A stretch of DNA of 64,000 bases from Prosapia bicincta (GCA_036971475.1 JBAIZL010000007.1:35662283-35726282); one strand, 5' to 3'; shown: positions 12,816-27,270, numbered from the stretch's first letter. Program-made: numbers and translations. The notes: generated by a model from the letters alone, not told the origin.

Positions 12816-15800
12816 GTTTGTAGTTCAAAGCGAATACCCAGTGTGACTGATATCGCCTAGGAAACATGGGGATATTAGATAGGAACAAGATAGCGACTTG
12901 ACCCATTGCTATAGAATAAAGGGAGGACTATAACATCACGTGGACAAGGTATCGTACAAGGTAGTTTTGTTTGTAGTTCAAAGCGAATACCCAGTGTGAC
13001 TGATATCGCCTAGGAAACATGGGGATATTAGATAGGAACAAGATAGCGACTTGACCCATTGCTATAGAATAAAGGGAGGACTATAACATCACGTGGACAA
13101 GGTATCGTACAAGGTAGTTTTGTTTGTAGTGCAAGGCGAATACCGAGTGTGACTGATATCGCCTAGGAAACATGGGGATATTAGATAGGAACAAGATAGC
13201 GACTTGACCCTTTGCTATAGAATCAAAGGAGGACTATAACATCACGTGGACAAGGTATCGTACAAGGTAGTTTTGTTTGTAGTTCAAGGCGAATACCGAG
13301 TGTGACTGATATCGCCTAGGAAACATGGGGATATTAGATAGGAACAAGATAGCGACTTGACCCATTGCTATAGAATAAAGGGAGGACTATAACATCACGT
13401 GGACAAGGTATCGTACAAGGTAGTTTTGTTTGTAGTGCAAGGCGAATACCGAGTGTGACTGATATCGCCTAGGAAACATGGGGATATTAGATAGGAACAA
13501 GATAGCCACTTGACCCATTGCTATAGAATAAAGGGAGGACTATAACATCACGTGGACAAGGTATCGTACAAGGTAGTTTTGTTTGTAGTTCAAGGCGAAT
13601 ACCGAGTGTGACTGGTATAGCCTAGGAAACATGGGGATATTAGATAGGAACAAGATAGCGACTTGACCCATTGCTATAGAATAAAGGGAGGACTATAACA
13701 TCACGTGGACAAGGTATCGTACAAGGTAGTTTTGTTTGTAGTGCAAGGCGAATACCCAGTGTGACTGATATCGCCTAGGAAACATGGGGATATTAGATAG
13801 GAACAAGTAGCCACTTGACCCTTTGCTATAGAATCAAAGGAGGACTATAACATCACGTGGACAAGGTATCGTACAAGGTAGTTTTGTTTGTAGTTCAAGG
13901 CGAATACCGAGTGTGACTGATATCGCCTAGGAAACATGGGGATATTAGATAGGAACAATATAACCACTTGACCCTTTGCTATAGAATAAAGGGAGGATTA
14001 TAACATCACCTTGACAACGTATCGTACAAGGTAGTTTTGTTTGTAGTTCAAGGCGAATACCGAGTGTGACTGATATCGCCTAGGAAACATGGGGATATTA
14101 GATAGGAACAATATAGCCACTTGACCCTTTGCTATAGAATAAAGGGAGGACTATAACATCACCTTGACAACGTATCGTACCAGGTAGTTTTGTTTGTAGT
14201 TCAAGGCGAATACCGAGTGTGACTGATATCGCCTAGGAAACATGGGGATATTAGATAGGAACAAGATAGCCACTCGACCCTTTGCTAAAGAATCAAAGGA
14301 GGACTATAACATCACGTGGACAAGGTATCGTACAAAGTAGTTTTGTTTGTAGTTCAAGGCGAATACCCAGTGTGATCGATATCGCCTAGGAAAGATAGGG
14401 ATATTAGATAGGAACAAGATAGCCACTTGACCCTTTGCTATAGAATCAAAGGAGGGCTATAACATCACGTGGACAAGGTATCGTACAAGGTAGTTTTGTT
14501 TGTGGTTCAAGGCGAATACCGAGTGTGGCTGATATCGCCTAGGAAACATGGGGATATTAGATAGGAACAAGATAGCGACTTGACCCTTTACTATAGAATG
14601 AAGGGGGGACTATAACATCACGTGGATAAGGTATCGTACAAGGTAGTTTTGTTTGTAGTTCAAGGCGAATACCGAGTGTGACTGATATCGCCTAGGAAAC
14701 ATGGGGATATTAGATAGGAACAAGATCGCCACTTGACCCTTTGCTATAGAATAAAGGGAGGACTATAACATCACCTTGACAACGTATCGTACAAGGTAGT
14801 TTTGTTTGTAGTTCAAGGCGAATACCGAGTACGAATGATATCGCCTAGGAAACATGGGGATATTAGATAGGAACAAGACAGCCACTTGACCTTTGCTATA
14901 GAATCAAAGGAGGACTATAACATCACGTGGACAAGGTATCGTACAAAGTAGTTTTGTTTGTAGTTCAAGGCGAATACCGAGTGTGACTGATATCGCCTAG
15001 GAAACATGGGGATATTAGATAGGAACAAGATAGCGACTTGACCCATTGCTATAGAATAAAGGGAGGACTATAACATCACGTGGACAAGGTATCGTACAAG
15101 GTAGTTTTGTTTGTAGTGCAAGGCGAATACCGAGTGTGACTGATATCGCCTAGGAAACATGGGGATATTAGATAGGAACAAGATAGCCACTTGACCCATT
15201 GCTATAGAATAAAGGGAGGACTATAACATCACGTGGACAAGGTATCGTACAAGGTAGTTTTGTTTGTAGTTCAAGGCGAATACCGAGTGTGACTGATATA
15301 GCCTAGGAAACATGGGGATATTAGATAGGAACAAGATAGCGACTTGACCCATTGCTATAGAATAAAGGGAGGACTATAACATCACGTGGACAAGGTATCG
15401 TACAAGGTAGTTTTGTTTGTAGTGCAAGGCGAATACCCAGTGTGACTGATATCGCCTAGGAAACATGGGGATATTAGATAGGAACAAGTAGCCACTTGAC
15501 CCTTTGCTATAGAATCAAAGGAGGACTATAACATCACGTGGACAAGGTATCGTACAAGGTAGTTTTGTTTGTAGTTCAAGGCGAATACCGAGTGTGACTG
15601 ATATAGCCTAGGAAACATGGGGATATTAGATAGGAACAATATAGCCACTTGACCCTTTGCTATAGAATAAAGGGAGGACTATAACATCACCTTGACAACG
15701 TATCGTACAAGGTAGTTTTGTTTGTAGTTCAAGGCGAATACCGAGTGTGACTGATATCGCCTAGGAAACATGGGGATATTAGATAGGAACAATATAACCA

Positions 15801-18800
15801 CTTGACCCTTTGCTATAGAATAAAGGGAGGACTATAACATCACCTTGACAACGTATCGTACAAGGTAGTTTTGTTTGTAGTTCAAGGCGAATACCGAGTG
15901 TGACTGATATCGCCTAGGAAACATGGGGATATTAGATAGGAACAATATAGCCACTTGACCCTTTGCTATAGAATAAAGGGAGGACTATAACATCACCTTG
16001 ACAACGTATCGTACCAGGTAGTTTTGTTTGTAGTTCAAGGCGAATACCGAGTGTGACTGATATCGCCTAGGAAACATGGGGATATTAGATAGGAACAAGA
16101 TAGCCACTTGACCCTTTGCTATAGAATCAAAGGAGGACTATAACATCACGTGGACAAGGTATCGTACAAAGTAGTTTTGTTTGTAGTTCAAGGCGAATAC
16201 CCAGTGTGATCGATATCGCCTAGGAAAGATAGGGATATTAGATAGGAACAAGATAGCCACTTGACCCTTTGCTATAGAATCAAAGGAGGGCTATAACATC
16301 ACGTGGACAAGGTATCGTACAAGGTAGTTTTGTTTGTGGTTCAAGGCGAATACCGAGTGTGGCTGATATCGCCTAGGAAACATGGGGATATTAGATAGGA
16401 ACAAGATAGCGACTTGACCCTTTACTATAGAATGAAGGGGGGACTATAACATCACGTGGATAAGGTATCGTACAAGGTAGTTTTGTTTGTAGTTCAAGGC
16501 GAATACCGAGTGTGACTGATATCGCCTAGGAAACATGGGGATATTAGATAGGAACAAGATCGCCACTTGACCCTTTGCTATAGAATAAAGGGAGGACTAT
16601 AACATCACCTTGACAACGTATCGTACAAGGTAGTTTTGTTTGTAGTTCAAGGCGAATACCGAGTACGAATGATATCGCCTAGGAAACATGGGGATATTAG
16701 ATAGGAACAAGACAGCCACTTGACCTTTGCTATAGAATCAAAGGAGGACTATAACATCACGTGGACAAGGTATCGTACAAGGTAGTTTTGTTTGTAGTTC
16801 AAGGCGAATACCGAGTGTGACTGATATCGCCTAGGAAACATGGGGATATTACATAGGAACAAGACAGCGACTTGACATTTTGCTATAGAATAAAGGGAGG
16901 ACTATAACATCACGTAGAGAAGGTATCGTACAAGGTAGTTTTGTTTGTAGTTCAAGGCGAATACCGAGTGTGACTGATATCCCCTAGGAAACATAGGGAT
17001 ATTAGATAGGAACAAGATAGCCACTTGACCCTTTGCTATAGAATCAAAGGAGGACTATAGCATCACGTGGACAAGGTATCGTACAAGGTAGTTTTATTGT
17101 AGTTCAAGGCGAATACCCAGTGTGACTGATATCGCCTAGGAAACATAGGGATATTAGATAGGAACAAGATAGCAACTTGACCCTTTGCTATAGAATAAAG
17201 GGAGGACTATAACATCACGTGGACAAGGTATCGTACAAAGTAGTTTTGTTTGTAGTTCAAGGCGAATACCCAGTGTGACTGATATCGCCTAGGAAACATA
17301 GGGATATTAGATAGGAACAAGAAAGCCACTTGACCCTTTGCTATAGAATAAAGGGAGGACTATAACATCACGTGGACAAGGTATCGTACAAGGTAGTTTT
17401 GTTTGTAGTTCAAGGCGATTACTCAGTGTGACTGATATCGCTTAGGAAACATGGGGATATTAGATAGGAACAAGATAGCCACTTGACCCTTTGCTATAGA
17501 ATAAAGGGAGGACTATAACATCACGTTGACAACGTATCGTACAAGGTAGTTTTGATTATAATTCAAGGCGAATACTCAGTGTGACTTATATCGCCTAGGA
17601 AACATAGGGATATTAGATAGGAACAGCATATCGACTTGACCCTTTGCTATAGAACAAAGGGAGGGCTACAGCATCACGTGGATAAGGTATCGTACAAGGT
17701 AGCTTAGTTTGTAGTTCAAGGCGAATGCCCAGTGTGACTGATATCGCCTAGGAAACATGGGGTTATTAGATAGGAACAGCATATCGACTTGACCCTTTGC
17801 CATAGAACAAAGGGAGGGCTACAGCATCACGTGAATAAGGTATCGTACAAGGTAGCTTAGTCTGTAGTACAAGGCGAATGCCCAGTGTGACTGATATCCC
17901 CTAGGAAACATGGGGATATTAGATAGGAACAAGATAGCCACTTGACCCTTTGCTATAGAATCAAAGGAGGACTATAGCATCACGTGGACAAGGTATCGTA
18001 CAAGGTAGTTTTGTTTGTAGTTCAAGGCGAATACCGAGTGTGACTGATATCGCCTAGGAAACATGGGGATATTACATAGGAACAAGACAGCGACTTGACA
18101 TTTTGCTATAGAATAAAGGGAGGACTATAACATCACGTAGACAAGGTATCGTACAAGGTAGTTTTGTTTGTAGTTCAAGGCGAATACCGAGTACGACTGA
18201 TATCGCCTAGGAAACATGGGGATATTAGATAGGAACAAGACAGCCACTTGACCTTTGCTATAGAAACAAAGGAGGACTATAACATCACGTGGACAAGGTA
18301 TCGTACAAGGTAGTTTTGTTTGTAGTTCAAGGCAAATACCGAGTGTGACTGATATCGCCTAGGAAACATGGGGATATTACATAGGAACAAGACAGCGACT
18401 TGACATTTTGCTATAGAATAAAGGGAGGACTATAACATCACGTAGACAAGGTATCGTACAAGGTAGTTTTGTTTGTAGTTCAAGGCGAATACCGAGTGTG
18501 ACTGATATCCCCTAGGAAACATAGGGATATTAGATAGGAACAAGATAGCCACTTGACCCTTTGCTATAGAATCAAAGGAGGACTATAGCATCACGTGGAC
18601 AAGGTATCGTACAAGGTAGTTTTGTTTGTAGTTCAAGGCGAATACTCAGTGTGACTGATATCCCCTCGGAAACATAGGGATATTAGATAGGAACAAGATA
18701 GCCACTAGACCCTTTTCTATAGCATAAAGGGAGGACTATAACATCACCTTGACAACGTATCGTACAAGGTAGTTTTGTTTGTAGTTCAAGGCGAATACCG

Positions 18801-21800
18801 AGTGTGACTGATATCGCCTAGGAAACATGGGGATATTAGATTGGAACAAGATAGCCTTTTGACCCTTTGCTATAGAATAAAGGGAGGACTATAACATCAC
18901 GTGGACAAGGTATCGTACAAAGTAGTTTTGTTTGTAGTTCAAGGCGAATACCCAGTGTGACTGATATCGCCTAGGAAACATAGGGATATTAGATAGGAAC
19001 AAGATAGCCACTTGACCCTTTGCTATAGAATAAAGGGAGCACTATAACATCACGTGGACAAGGTATCGTACAAAGTAGTTTTGTTTGTAGTTCAAGGCGA
19101 ATACCCAGTGTGACTGATATCGCCTAGGAAACATAGGGATATTAGATAGGAACAAGAAAGCCACTTGACCCTTTGCTATAGAATAAAGGGAGGACTATAA
19201 CATCACGTGGACAAGGTATCGTACAAGGTAGTTTTGTTTGTAGTTCAAGGCGAATACTCAGTGTGACTGATATCGCCTAGGAAACATGGGGATATTAGAT
19301 AGGAACAAGATAGCCACTTGACCCTTTGCTATAGAATAAAGGGAGGACTATAACATCACGTTGACAACGTATCGTACAAGGTAGTTTTGATTATAATTCA
19401 AGGCGAATACTCAGTGTGACTTATATCGCCTAGGAAACATAGGGATATTAGATAGGAACAGCATATCGACTTGACCCTTTGCTATAGAACAAAGGGAGGG
19501 CTACAGCATCACGTGGATAAGGTATCGTACAAGGTAGCTTAGTTTGTAGTTCAAGGCGAATGCCCAGTGTGACTGATATCGCCTAGGAAACATGGGGATA
19601 TTAGATAGGAACAGCATATCGACTTGACCCTTTGCCATAGAACAAAGGGAGGGCTACAGCATCACGTGAATAAGGTATCGTACAAGGTAGCTTAGTCTGT
19701 AGTACAAGGCGAATGCCCAGTGTGACTGATATCCCCTAGGAAACATGGGGATATTAGATAGGAACAAGATAGCCACTTGACCCTTTGCTATAGAATAAAG
19801 GGAGGACTATAACATCACGTTGACAACGTATCGTACAAGGTAGTTTTGTTTGTAGTTCAAGGCGAATACCCAGTGTGACTGATATCGCCTAGGAAACATG
19901 GGGATATTAGATAGGAACAAGATAGCCACTTGACCCTTTGCTATAGAATAAAGGGAGGACTATAACATCACGTTGACAACGTATCGTACAAGGTAGTTTT
20001 GTTTGTAGTTCAAGGCGAATACTCAGTGTGACTGATATCGCCTAGGAAACATGGGGATATTAGATAGGAACAAGATAGCCACTAGACCCTTTTCTATAGA
20101 ATAAAGGGAGGACTATAACATCACCTTGACACCGTATCGTACAAGGTAGTTTTGTTTGTAGTTCAAGGCGAATACTCAGTGTGACTGATATCGCCTAGGA
20201 AACATGGGGATATTAGATAGGAACAAGATAGCCACCAGACCCTTTTCTATAGAATAAAGGGAGGACTATAACATCACCTTGACAACGTATCGTACAAGGT
20301 AGTTTTGTTTGTAGTTCAAGGCGAATACTCAGTGTGACTGATATCGCCTAGGAAACATGGGGATATTAGATAGGAACAAGATAGCCACTAGACCCTTTTC
20401 TATAGAATAAAGGGAGGACTATAACATCACCTTGACAACGTATCGTACAAGGTAGTTTTATTTGTAGTTCAAGGCGAATACTCAGTGTGACTGATATCGC
20501 CTAGGAAACATAGGGATATTAGATAGGAACAAGATAGCCACTAGACCCTTTTCTATAGAATAAAGGGAGGACTATAACATCACCTTGACAACGTATCGTA
20601 CAAGGTAGTTTTATTTGTAGTTCAAGGCGAATACCCAGTGTGACTGATATCGCCTAGGAAACATAGGGATATTAGATAGGAACAAGATAGCCACTAGACC
20701 CTTTTCTATAGAATAAAGGGAGGACTATAACATCACCTTGACAACGTATCGTACAAGGTAGTTTTATTTGTAGTTCAAGGCGAATACCCAGTGTGACTGA
20801 TATCGCCTAGGAAACATAGGGATATTAGATAGGAACAAGATAGCCACTAGACCCTTTTCTATAGAATAAAGGGAGGACTATAACATCACCTTGACAACGT
20901 ATCGTACAAGGTAGTTTTATTTGTAGTTCAAGGCGAATACCCAGTGTGACTGATATCGCCTAGGAAACATAGGGATATTAGATAGGAACAAGATAGCCAC
21001 TAGACCCTTTTCTATAGAATAAAGGGAGGACTATAACATCACCTTGACAACGTATCGTACAAGGTAGTTTTGTTTGTAGTTCAAGGCGAATACTCAGTGT
21101 GACTGATATCGCCTAGGAAACATGGGGATATTAGATAGGAACAAGATAGCCACTAGACCCTTTTCTATAGAATAAAGGGAGGATTATAACATCACCTTGA
21201 CAACGTATCGTACAAGGTAGTTTTGTTTGTAGTTCAAGGCGAATACTCAGTGTGACTGATATCGCCTAGGAAACATGGGGATATTAGATAGGAACAAGAT
21301 AGCCACTAGACCCTTTTCTATAGAATAAAGGGAGGACTATAACATCACCTTGACAACGTATCGTACAAGGTAGTTTTGTTTGTAGTTCAAGGCGAATACT
21401 CAGTGTGACTGATATCGCCTAGGAAACATGGGGATATTAGATAGGAACAAGATAGCCACTAGACCCTTTTCTATAGAATAAAGGGAGGACTATAACATCA
21501 CCTTGACAACGTATCGTACAAGGTAGTTTTGTTTGTAGTTCAAGGCGAATACTCAGTGTGACTGATATCGCCTAGGAAACATGGGGATATTAGATAGGAA
21601 CAAGATAGCCACTAGACCCTTTTCTATAGAATAAAGGGAGGATTATAACATCACCTTGACAACGTATCGTACAAGGTAGTTTTGTTTGTAGTTCAAGGCG
21701 AATACTCAGTGTGACTGATATCGCCTAGGAAACATGGGGATATTAGATAGGAACAAGATAGCCACTAGACCCTTTTCTATAGAATAAAGGGAGGACTATA

Positions 21801-23833
21801 ACATCACCTTGACAACGTATCGTACAAGGTAGTTTTGTTTGTAGTTCAAGGCGAATACTCAGTGTGACTGATATCGCCTAGGAAACATGGGGATATTAGA
21901 TAGGAACAAGATAGCCACTAGACCCTTTTCTATAGAATAAAGGGAGGACTATAACATCACCTTGACAACGTATCGTACAAGGTAGTTTTATTTGTAGTTC
22001 AAGGCGAATACCCAGTGTGACTGATATCGCCTAGGAAACATAGGGATATTAGATAGGAACAAGATAGCCACTAGACCCTTTTCTATAGAATAAAGGGAGG
22101 ACTATAACATCACCTTGACAACGTATCGTACAAGGTAGTTTTGTTTGTAGTTCAAGGCGAATACTCAGTGTGACTGATATCGCCTAGGAAACATGGGGAT
22201 ATTAGATAGGAACAAGATAGCCACTTGACCCTTTGCTATAGAATAAAGGGAGGACTATAACATCACGTTGACAACGTATCGTACAAGGTAGTTTTGTTTG
22301 TAGTTCAAGGCGAATACCCAGTGTGACTGATATCGCCTAGGAAACATGGGGATATTAGATAGGAACAAGATAGCGACTTGACCCTTTGTAATAGAATAAA
22401 GGGAGGACTATAACATCACCTTGACAACGTATCGTACAAGGTAGTTTTGTTTGTAGTTCAAGGCGAATACTCAGTGTGACTGATATCGCCTAGGAAACAT
22501 GGGGATATTAGATAGGAACAAGATAGCCACTTGACCCTTTGCTATAGAATAAAGGGAGGACTATAACATCACGTTGACAACGTATCGTACAAGGTAGTTT
22601 TGTTTGTAGTTCAAGGCGAATACCCAGTGTGACTGATATCGCCTAGGAAACATGGGGATATTAGATAGGAACAGCATATCGACTTGACCCTTTGCCATAG
22701 AACAAAGGGAGGGCTACAGCATCACGTGGATAAGGTATCGTACAAGGTAGCTTAGTCTGTAGTACAAGGCGAATGCCCAGTGTGACTGATATCGCCTAGG
22801 AAACATGGGGATATTAGATAGGAACAAGATAGCCACTTGACCCGTTGCTATAGAATAAAGGGAGGACAATAACATCACGTTGACAACGTATCGTACAAGG
22901 TAGTTTTGTTTGTAGTTCAAGGCGAATACCGAGTGTGACTGATATCGCCTAGGAAACATGGGGATATTAGATAGGAACAAGATAGCCACTTGACCCTTTG
23001 CTATAGAATAAAGGGAGGACTATAACATCACGTTGACAACGTATCGTACAAGGTAGTTTTGTTTGTAGTTCAAGGCGAATACTCAGTGTGACTGATATCG
23101 CCTAGGAAACATGAGGATATTAGATAGGAACAAGATAGCCACTTGACCCTTTGCTATAGAATAAAGGGAGGACTATAACATCACCTTGACAACGTATCGT
23201 ACAAGGTAGTTTTGTTTGTAGTTCAAGGCGAATAACGAGTGTGACTGATATCGCCTAGGAAACATGGGGATATTAGATAGGAACAAGATAGCCACTTGAC
23301 CCTTTGCTATAGAATAAAGGGAGGACTATAACATCACCTTGACAACGTATCGTACAAGGTAGTTTTGTTTGTAGTTCAAGGCGAATACCGAGTGTGATTG
23401 ATATCGCCTAGGAAACATGGGGATATTAGATAGGAACAAGATAGCCACTAGACCCTTTTCTATAGAATAAAGGGAGGACTATAACATCACCTTGACAACG
23501 TATCGTACAAGGTAGTTTTGTTTGTAGTTCAAGGCGAATACTCAGTGTGACTGATATCGCCTAGGAAACATGGGGATATTAGATAGGAACAAGATAGCGA
23601 CTTGACCCTTTGCTATAGAATAAAGGGAGGACTATAGCATCACGTGGACAAGGTATCGTACAAGGTAGTTTTGTTTGTAGTTCAAGGCGAATACTCAGTG
23701 TGACTGATATCGCCTAGGAAACATGGGGATATTAGATAGGAACAAGATAGCCACTTGACCCTTTTCTATAGAATAAAGGGAGGACTATAACATCACGTAA
23801 ACAAGGTATCGTATAAGGTAATTTTGTAATTCA
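12816..23833. repeat. 153-bp satellite array, about 72 units, with 12-mer higher-order blocks
   Basis: Units start with gtttgtagttcaaggcgaat at 12816, 12969, 13122 and so on, a 153-bp step. Each unit includes gatatcgcctaggaaacatg and gaacaagatagccacttgac. Marker variants show blocks of twelve units copied in tandem: gtacgaat at 14829 and 16663 (1834 bp apart) and tttgattata at 17551 and 19386 (1835 bp). From about 20080 to 22090, fourteen consecutive units share the variant ctagacccttttctatag and are nearly identical. The unit is not protein-coding: long frames do not persist. The right edge decays at about 23833 in gtaattttgtaattcag. Confidence 0.98.
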
Positions 23834-23929
23834 GCGCTGATCCTTGTGTATCCTAACCTAACGATACTAACCTGTAGATAAAAAAGCAACTCGTTATGAT
23901 AAGCAGAGGTTTTTCTTTCATTTACAATT

Positions 23930-23931
<2 letters not shown>
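23834..23931. other. Single-copy spacer
   Basis: About 100 bp between the end of the 153-bp array and the (AT)n tract, with no recognised feature. Confidence 0.6.

Positions 23932-23984
<53 letters not shown>
23932..23984. repeat. (AT)n microsatellite
   Basis: An uninterrupted alternating AT run of about 53 bp. Confidence 0.98.
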
Positions 23985-23988
<4 letters not shown>

Positions 23989-24725
23989 TATATTAAATAT
24001 GGTGATATGTTTTCTTGTAATATAATTAATAAATTAAAAACATTTCAAAAACAAGATTACTTTTAATGAATATATTATACAAAGCTTTTCGCCGATAAAA
24101 CAGTACCAGCATCTTTAGGAAAAATAGTTATATGTAACCAAATATTTTTACAAAAATCAAGTCAATGTTATACAAACAACCATAATATGAATATGAATGA
24201 ATATAATATAAAGAATCGACATGAAAAAGTTCCTAAAAAGAGTTAATGATAGGTTACTCATGAAGTGAACATTCAAAATATTTACTTGTCATGCTTAATC
24301 AAACATATATTTTGTGTGAAAAATTGTTAACAATAATCTTTTAAAGTTTCTTCTAATTTTAATGTATGATGAATTTTTGTAATATTCTCGTATTCGCCAT
24401 TCTTTATACGTACGCCTATATACAATTTTTTTTTCTTAATAAGTAATTTTTGATAGAAATAGCAATGTTTTCGAAAGAATCTAATACTTTTATTGTTTCT
24501 CATTTTTCAGAATGAAATCAGGAATCATATTATATAGCAGGGAGTAAATGGGAATGAGTTTGGTATTTATCAAATACTAACAGAAAGTTATAGTTGAATT
24601 TAATTGATGTTTGCCTTTTTAAAGTTTATTCATCTTGAATTCAAAGTTGTTAGGTCATTTTTTATAAAATATAAAAAATAAAATTCTTATTAAAATGTTT
24701 TTTCATTAATACATTTTATTGTCAT
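23985..24725. other. AT-rich intergenic DNA, no recognised feature
   Basis: Single-copy-looking AT-rich sequence between the AT and CA microsatellites. No persistent frames or repeats were seen. Confidence 0.6.
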
Positions 24726-24742
24726 ACACAAACACAAACACA

Positions 24743-24787
<45 letters not shown>
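24726..24787. repeat. (CA)n microsatellite
   Basis: A CA run with a few AAAC interruptions at its left end, uninterrupted CA from about 24750. Confidence 0.98.
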
Positions 24788-24789
<2 letters not shown>

Positions 24790-24984
24790 CTATTATTTTC
24801 GTGTAATCATTAAAATTTCAAGACTATAAAAGTATACATTAAAATTCGTTCCTATATACAAAAAAACGAAGTACTATATTTACGGTTCATAGTACTACTT
24901 ACAATGTGCCACTTTATTGATTTCAACTAGAAAGGGTTGTATTAGAATGGTGCTGACCCATATCTGGTTGTTGTGACGGAGTGT

Positions 24985-25146
24985 AAGGTGACGTCACATT
25001 TCCATCCGTCACTATAGTAACACTCGGCATGACGTCACAGAGTACGGCGCAGCTGCGCGGTACTATTGCGCACTTGCTGTCGTCTGACCAATCACAGAGT
25101 CAGACCGGTATAGCAGGAAGGGGGATATTGGAGAGCCAGTTCAGTG
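24985..25146 (+). promoter_or_regulatory. Candidate promoter with two CRE sites, CCAAT box and Inr
   Basis: GC- and CpG-richer than the flanking AT-rich DNA. It holds two full cAMP-response-element palindromes (TGACGTCA at 24989-24996 and 25030-25037), a 12-bp palindrome GCGCAGCTGCGC at 25047-25058, and a CCAAT box at 25088-25092. A TCAGTG initiator lies at 25141-25146, matching the arthropod Inr consensus TCAGT; no TATA box was seen. About 330 bp downstream is an ATG with a good context and a splice donor. CRE and CCAAT are known binding sites for CREB/ATF and NF-Y factors. That this is a working promoter is inferred from clustering and position. Confidence 0.55.
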
Positions 25147-25471
25147 TACTGAGTGGTGATGTCCGATTTAAAGCAGTAGAGAATTCATCGAGTTATTGTT
25201 CGACAGTGAGGAATTTATGCGTCCTTCTGTTAAAAACATAGTGATATCTTATTTAACAACGTGGTTTATTGTTATGTAATTGGTGTTAGTGTTCAAGTGT
25301 TACTGTGAAATCATATTAGTCGTTAAATTGACGTATATGGTGAATTTGGCGCGGCGCGTGGATCTGTGTAGTTTATGAATGGAGTTGTATGGGAGTGGCA
25401 GCGAGAGAAGATAACAGTCGTAAGTGTGTGTGCGAGTGCGGTGTTATTGTGAGTGATGTGGCGACCCTAAT
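25147..25471 (+). other. Candidate 5' untranslated region
   Basis: Sequence between the candidate initiator and the candidate start codon. It contains several upstream ATGs with short frames, including ATG at 25456 that stops at 25470. A second donor-like GTAAGT at 25420-25425 could end an alternative non-coding first exon. Confidence 0.4.
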
Positions 25472-25529
25472 ATGGAAGACTCGGCCTGCTGTGACCATAG
25501 GATCCGACCCTGTCTAGGAAACACAACAG
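25472..25529 (+). CDS. Candidate first coding exon (19 codons plus 1 nt) ending at a GT splice donor
   Basis: The ATG at 25472 has A at -3 and G at +4, and an in-frame TGA lies upstream at 25454-25456, so the frame starts here if it is used. It encodes MEDSACCDHRIRPCLGNTT and then one base of the next codon, followed by CAG|GTATAT with GT at 25530-25531. That would make a phase-1 intron. I do not recognise the protein from these residues. No matching second exon was identified downstream, so the intron would be long or the gene would leave the window. An alternative is that this is part of a non-coding first exon. Transcript data would decide. Confidence 0.4.
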
Positions 25530-25531
25530 GT

Positions 25532-27270
25532 ATATACATGGCGTCTACTTACATAACTAAACAAAGCACATTCTGCCTTCCTGACATTGTTTTGAATATG
25601 CCCAAAACAATGTATACCAAATAGGGTGGATCCAATCATTGTTATTTTAGTGTATAAATTGTTCTTTAGAGAGAATATTTGTTTTTGTAGGCCAGCTTGA
25701 GTTACAGAATTGAAATATTTTATAATGCTCTATACATGTTTACAATAAGTACCCATTTGCGTCATCTCTTTTCACTTTCCCTTTATAAAAGCTATTATTT
25801 CTTAAAACATCTCAAAATTGAATATATTACACTATTTATTTTTCAGTCGATATAACTCCCAACGCCCATAAACAATTACTGTCTGAAATTTTTAGACAAA
25901 CTAATTTATTATGTAATTATTTTAAAGTTTACAATTGTTGTGCTCTTTCATGTTTATGTAATTATATTAAACATCCTATATATTTATGTCCTGAATTTAC
26001 AAGACGTCAACAATAATTAATTTAAATCATAATATCATAAGTAAAAGAAGTACGTGATATAAGTTTAAACGGTATTTATTTACTGTTCCCAAGTAATCTG
26101 TTTTAGCTACAAAAATTATTTTCATAACTCCTGTTGGCTGTACTGCCTGGTAAAAAATGTTTTAGCTAAAGTAGTTTAGTTGGAACGGGAAATTAATATC
26201 CAATTATGGCATAACCTTACACATTTTTTTATTCATCTGTTTATTATACACTTTGAATTGAAAAACAATAACTTTCCTCAAGCAATAACAAACAAAAAAT
26301 TGTGGATATCGTCCAATTTGGTGGTTTTGAACAATTTCCCAAAATATCGTAAGTGGCCGCTGCAATGTACAATTGCCATGTAATTATTTAGGTGGTAATA
26401 CTTGACCAAATACTGTTCAAAATTCTTTCAGTTTAACATTCTTAATTCGTTTGTAAGAAATACTTTGAAAAGATATAATGCATAATTGTAATATTAAACA
26501 TTAAAAAATAAATATCCTTTGTAATTTTTGTTTTTAGAGTTTTTTTGCATTATTAGTAGTATTGCTAATAATCACAACTTTATTACACAAGTTTATGACT
26601 ATCTCATTCATAGGCCTAGTGTTATGGTTCAAACACTATCATTGTAGTTTGTTATTTTGTATAAATAATTTGAATATAATCAAGACATTCAAGCCTGGGA
26701 ATACAAATACAACTTGTTAAGTCTTTGAGACCAAATGAGGCTACTTAATTAGACAATATGCCTCAATACCAAAATACATTTAAATTTATGACTTGTAATT
26801 GCTCTTACATATATATTATTACTATCTAAATTCTGTTGTGTCTGCAATTTTAGTGTTACAGTTTTAATATTTTTGTGAATAAATTCTTCAAGTGTTTTAT
26901 AAACTTTGTAAATTTTGTCAAATTAATTGAATTTATTATTCTATCATTTCTATAGAACTGGGTCGTCAAGTGTTCTAAATAATTAGTAATATCACGCTTT
27001 GAACATTATATTTATGAAACATACATAATTCGATTTTATTTACAAAATTAAAGAAGTGGGGCTATGTTAAACTACACATGTTGTTACTGAAAACGTAATA
27101 GCAAATCATCAATAGTTTAGTATTTACTCTGGTTTTAGCTTTTTTTTTTAATTTGGAAAATTACAGATGACAGCTATCCTCTCCCAAGCAGGTTTTTAGT
27201 TTTTTGTTGAGTTATATATTACATATATTTCTAAAATGAAACAGATATTAAGTACTGTAACTCATTATTT
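25532..27270. other. AT-rich DNA, possibly first intron of the candidate gene
   Basis: Strongly AT-rich, with no durable frames and no recognisable repeats or RNA genes. If the 25.47 kb exon is real, this would be the start of its intron. A 67-codon frame at 26180-26383 has no recognisable motifs. Confidence 0.5.
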
